A stretch of 52,894 nt of DNA from Campylobacterota bacterium (GTDB lineage: Bacteria > Campylobacterota > Campylobacteria > Campylobacterales > Sulfurimonadaceae). Under the pieces are notes generated by a model, which was not told where the DNA came from, did no database searches, and saw nothing but the letters and a program-made list of their open reading frames with translations. Position 1 is the first letter of the stretch; each line of letters opens with the position of its first letter. Position numbers and translations under genes: made by a program. Location of the stretch: the NCBI GenBank assembly GCA_013607635.1, contig VCAY01000006.1, forward strand, positions 1 to 52,894. The letters are read 5' to 3'. Positions 51,310 to 52,894 of the stretch are shown piece by piece.

Positions 51310-52053
51310 CTACTCTGTAATATTGTAAATTATCTCAGTATGTGCCTTTTTTTTGATAATCTCTTTAATTGAAAGATTTTCAATCTCCATCTTCATAAAC
51401 TCCTCGATCGCGCCGATGTTATTTTGTGCCATAGTTCGCAATACCATCCCCCTGTATGCTTTTGCCCAGTGGCTGACAACCTTACCGTTTTTTAAAAATT
51501 TAAGTGTCACATACTCTGAGGTTGGCTTGTAAAACTTCGTGTAAAAACCCGCTCGAAGGTCTAAAAACACTTCATCTGCAAGCATATCGTCTAACTGTTG
51601 TGAAAAATGTTTTTTGTAAAACTCTTCTGCGGCAAAAGAGCCTATCTTCTCACCCTGTTTGAGTTTATATTCTGGGATCCCAAAATCACCTGCGCGGATA
51701 GGTCCAAAAAGGTTAGAGAAGATGATCACATTTTGATCGATGTAGTTTTTAGCACCACTGCCAAGCTTCCCATACCCCAAATAATCAAACGCCACCCCAT
51801 CATAACGCTCAATAGCCTTCATAAGTGGCTGCGAAAAAAGATCGGTTTTGTATTTGGCAAACTTTTGTGCCTCTTTTACTCCAAAGAGTTTGCTTAGTTG
51901 TTCATCCGATGCTGTGTCGATGCAGTTTTGGTACCTGTTTAAAACCTCCTCTCTATATGCAAAAAGTTCAGGAAACAAAAAACTCTCCTTAGTGATCTGC
52001 CCCATCACTCCACCACTTTTTTTGGTCTCTGCCGGTGAGAATAGTATCTTCAT
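51310..52053 (-). CDS. yaaA: peroxide-stress protein YaaA (DUF328)
   Basis: 247 residues. It has the YaaA/DUF328 signatures ILFSPAETK at the start, VAFDYLGYGKL, IIFSNLFGPIRAGD, IPEYKLKQGEKIG, and VSHWAKAYRG. E. coli YaaA limits free iron and DNA damage under hydrogen peroxide. Of three consecutive ATG codons, the one at 52053 has AAGGG at the best distance. It is divergent from the TrmH-family gene. Confidence 0.9.
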   Translation of the reverse strand: MKILFSPAETKKSGGVMGQITKESFLFPELFAYREEVLNRYQNCIDTASDEQLSKLFGVKEAQKFAKYKTDLFSQPLMKAIERYDGVAFDYLGYGKLGSGAKNYIDQNVIIFSNLFGPIRAGDFGIPEYKLKQGEKIGSFAAEEFYKKHFSQQLDDMLADEVFLDLRAGFYTKFYKPTSEYVTLKFLKNGKVVSHWAKAYRGMVLRTMAQNNIGAIEEFMKMEIENLSIKEIIKKKAHTEIIYNITE

Positions 52054-52077
52054 CATCATCCCTTAATAGTTTCGGTG

Positions 52078-52083
52078 TATAAT
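52078..52083 (+). promoter_or_regulatory. -10 box of the TrmH-family gene
   Basis: TATAAT separated by just 6 nt from the ATG at 52090. It overlaps the GTG at 52075 that would lengthen the frame, and implies a leaderless message. Confidence 0.45.
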
Positions 52084-52089
52084 TTTACC

Positions 52090-52842
52090 ATGAAACAAGA
52101 CAGCAAAGAGTACCAGGCAAAAAAAGCGTTTTTTGATAAACTGATCACCCTTTATGGGCGTAATGTAGTTGTGGAGATTTTACAAGACACTACAGTAGCG
52201 GTTCATAAACTCCATCTTGCCAACTCCAACAAACCTGACGGTAGTATCAAAAAGATTCTCAAACTTGCCAATGAGCGAGGCATTGAGATCATGAAGCATG
52301 ACAAAAACACCCTTAGTCGCATCAGTAAAAACGGCAAACAGGATCAAGGGGTGGCGATCGACATCGTTGCTAAAAGCTACCAAGATGCTAAAGAGATCAA
52401 AAAACTCTTAAACTTTCGCCTCATCGCCCTTGATGGGATCCACAACCCACAAAATCTTGGGATGATCATCCGCAGTTGCGCTGCAGGCAATGTTGATGGG
52501 ATCATCTTGCCAAAGAAAAATTCCGCCAAGATATCCCCGCTTGTCATGAAAGCAAGTGCCGGTACACTTTTTAAGATCCCTATCTATTTTTGTGATCACT
52601 TAGTCGATGCTTTACAAGATATCGAGGCTGATATCTACGCACTCAGTCTTGAAGCCAAACACTCCATTTATGATCTTAAAGAAGGCAATCGATCTGTTTT
52701 TGTACTTGGCAATGAGAGTGATGGGGTAAGCCAAGAGGTAGCCAAACTGTGCAACGACGCGCTCATCATCCCGATGAACAGAGGGGTAGAGTCACTCAAT
52801 GTTGCCGCAACTGCTTCGCTTATAGCGTTTATGCAATCTTAA
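52090..52842 (+). CDS. TrmH/SpoU-family RNA 2'-O-methyltransferase
   Basis: 250 residues. An N-terminal RNA-binding domain (LYGRNVVVEILQDTTVAVHK) precedes the SPOUT knot with motif 1 NPQNLGMIIRSCAAGN, motif 2 FVLGNESDGVS and motif 3 ESLNVAATASLIAF. It is a second member of the family, different from the one at 42228; the nucleotide it modifies is not known. The ATG at 52090 has no Shine-Dalgarno and follows a -10 box by 6 nt. Its stop overlaps that of a partial toxin gene on the other strand. Confidence 0.87.
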   Translation: MKQDSKEYQAKKAFFDKLITLYGRNVVVEILQDTTVAVHKLHLANSNKPDGSIKKILKLANERGIEIMKHDKNTLSRISKNGKQDQGVAIDIVAKSYQDAKEIKKLLNFRLIALDGIHNPQNLGMIIRSCAAGNVDGIILPKKNSAKISPLVMKASAGTLFKIPIYFCDHLVDALQDIEADIYALSLEAKHSIYDLKEGNRSVFVLGNESDGVSQEVAKLCNDALIIPMNRGVESLNVAATASLIAFMQS

Positions 52843-52894
52843 TCTTCAACCCAGTTTTCAAGTTGCAGCCCTGCTACTCGCTGAAACTCTTTTG
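52839..52894 (-). CDS. C-terminal end of a probable PIN-domain (VapC) toxin, partial
   Basis: The last 17 codons of a minus-strand gene that continues beyond the window, reading KEFQRVAGLQLENWVED. VapC-type PIN toxins commonly end in a stretch of the form N-x-(K/R)-(D/E)F-x-R-(V/I)-x-G-(L)-x-(V/L)-x-W, which this fits well. It overlaps the TrmH stop codon by 2 nt in convergent orientation. If correct, it is the third toxin-type gene in the window besides the Doc and PIN modules. Confidence 0.5.
   Translation of the reverse strand, partial: KEFQRVAGLQLENWVED

Noticed and set aside
1-52894. tRNA, rRNA or CRISPR features
   Set aside because: No cloverleaf-type sequence, rRNA segment or regularly spaced repeat was recognised in the intergenic regions, which are nearly all under 300 bp.

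Overview
The window looks like a chromosomal segment of a Campylobacterota (Epsilonproteobacteria) bacterium of the Sulfurimonas/Sulfuricurvum/Sulfurovum type. The reasons are a petABC cytochrome bc1 operon with a di-haem cytochrome c1, a bifunctional hisIE, a glutamine synthetase without the adenylylation tyrosine, and two gene blocks whose order I recall from Campylobacter jejuni: alaS-maf-pbpA, and yraN-hom-aminotransferase-two unknown genes-rlmB-rsmI-rpmE-rsmE with queD-queE-moaA just upstream. No rRNA, tRNA or CRISPR was seen. These assignments come from reading motifs; no database search was possible.

Layout. 1-460: a terminator-like hairpin and two tiny membrane-protein genes, with sequence at the very edge recalling the end of an IS200/RAYT-type element. 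462-3716: a J-domain protein divergent from purF and a YhcC-like radical SAM gene. 3713-7507 (minus): ilvE, SPFH protein, hisIE and two paralogous small membrane proteins. 7630-14623: a phosphate-starvation locus, made of an outer-membrane porin divergent from pstS-pstC-pstA-pstB-phoU-sensor kinase. Three Pho boxes, each exactly 10 nt from its -10 box, control the porin, pstS and pstC. 14620-16218: a Doc toxin and RhuM-like DNA-binding operon with a 40-bp palindrome and a hidden 21-codon ORF. 16333-19567: glnA and leuA. 19557-20206: a PIN toxin/Phd antitoxin pair with a perfect operator palindrome. 20242-27663 (minus): alaS, CopD-like protein, maf, bioF, ABC ATPase and penicillin-binding protein 1A, mostly overlapping end to end.

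27718-33974 is a defence-type island: a type III restriction-modification pair (mod, res) and a class II Fic protein, bordered by a possible gene fragment and a 25-codon ORF. 34004-45337 (minus) carries an aldehyde dehydrogenase, yraN, a stand-alone formate-dehydrogenase-like molybdoenzyme behind a 73-bp hairpin, hom and an aminotransferase, two envelope proteins, and RNA-modification and ribosomal genes. 45348-47535 holds queE, moaA and an RDD membrane protein, which with queD and rsmE form one tight operon. 47630-50343 is petABC. The right end has an unrecognised gene, yaaA, an apparently leaderless TrmH-family methyltransferase, and the last 17 codons of a probable second PIN toxin.

Most of the window is ordinary housekeeping sequence in tightly packed operons. 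The accessory material is three toxin-antitoxin or Fic loci, the restriction-modification island, the hairpin/palindrome elements and the edges. The best candidates for something undescribed are the RhuM-like/Doc operon with its coupled micro-ORF and palindrome, the Fic/type III RM island with its own coupled micro-ORF, and the very regular Pho-box architecture that recruits a porin.
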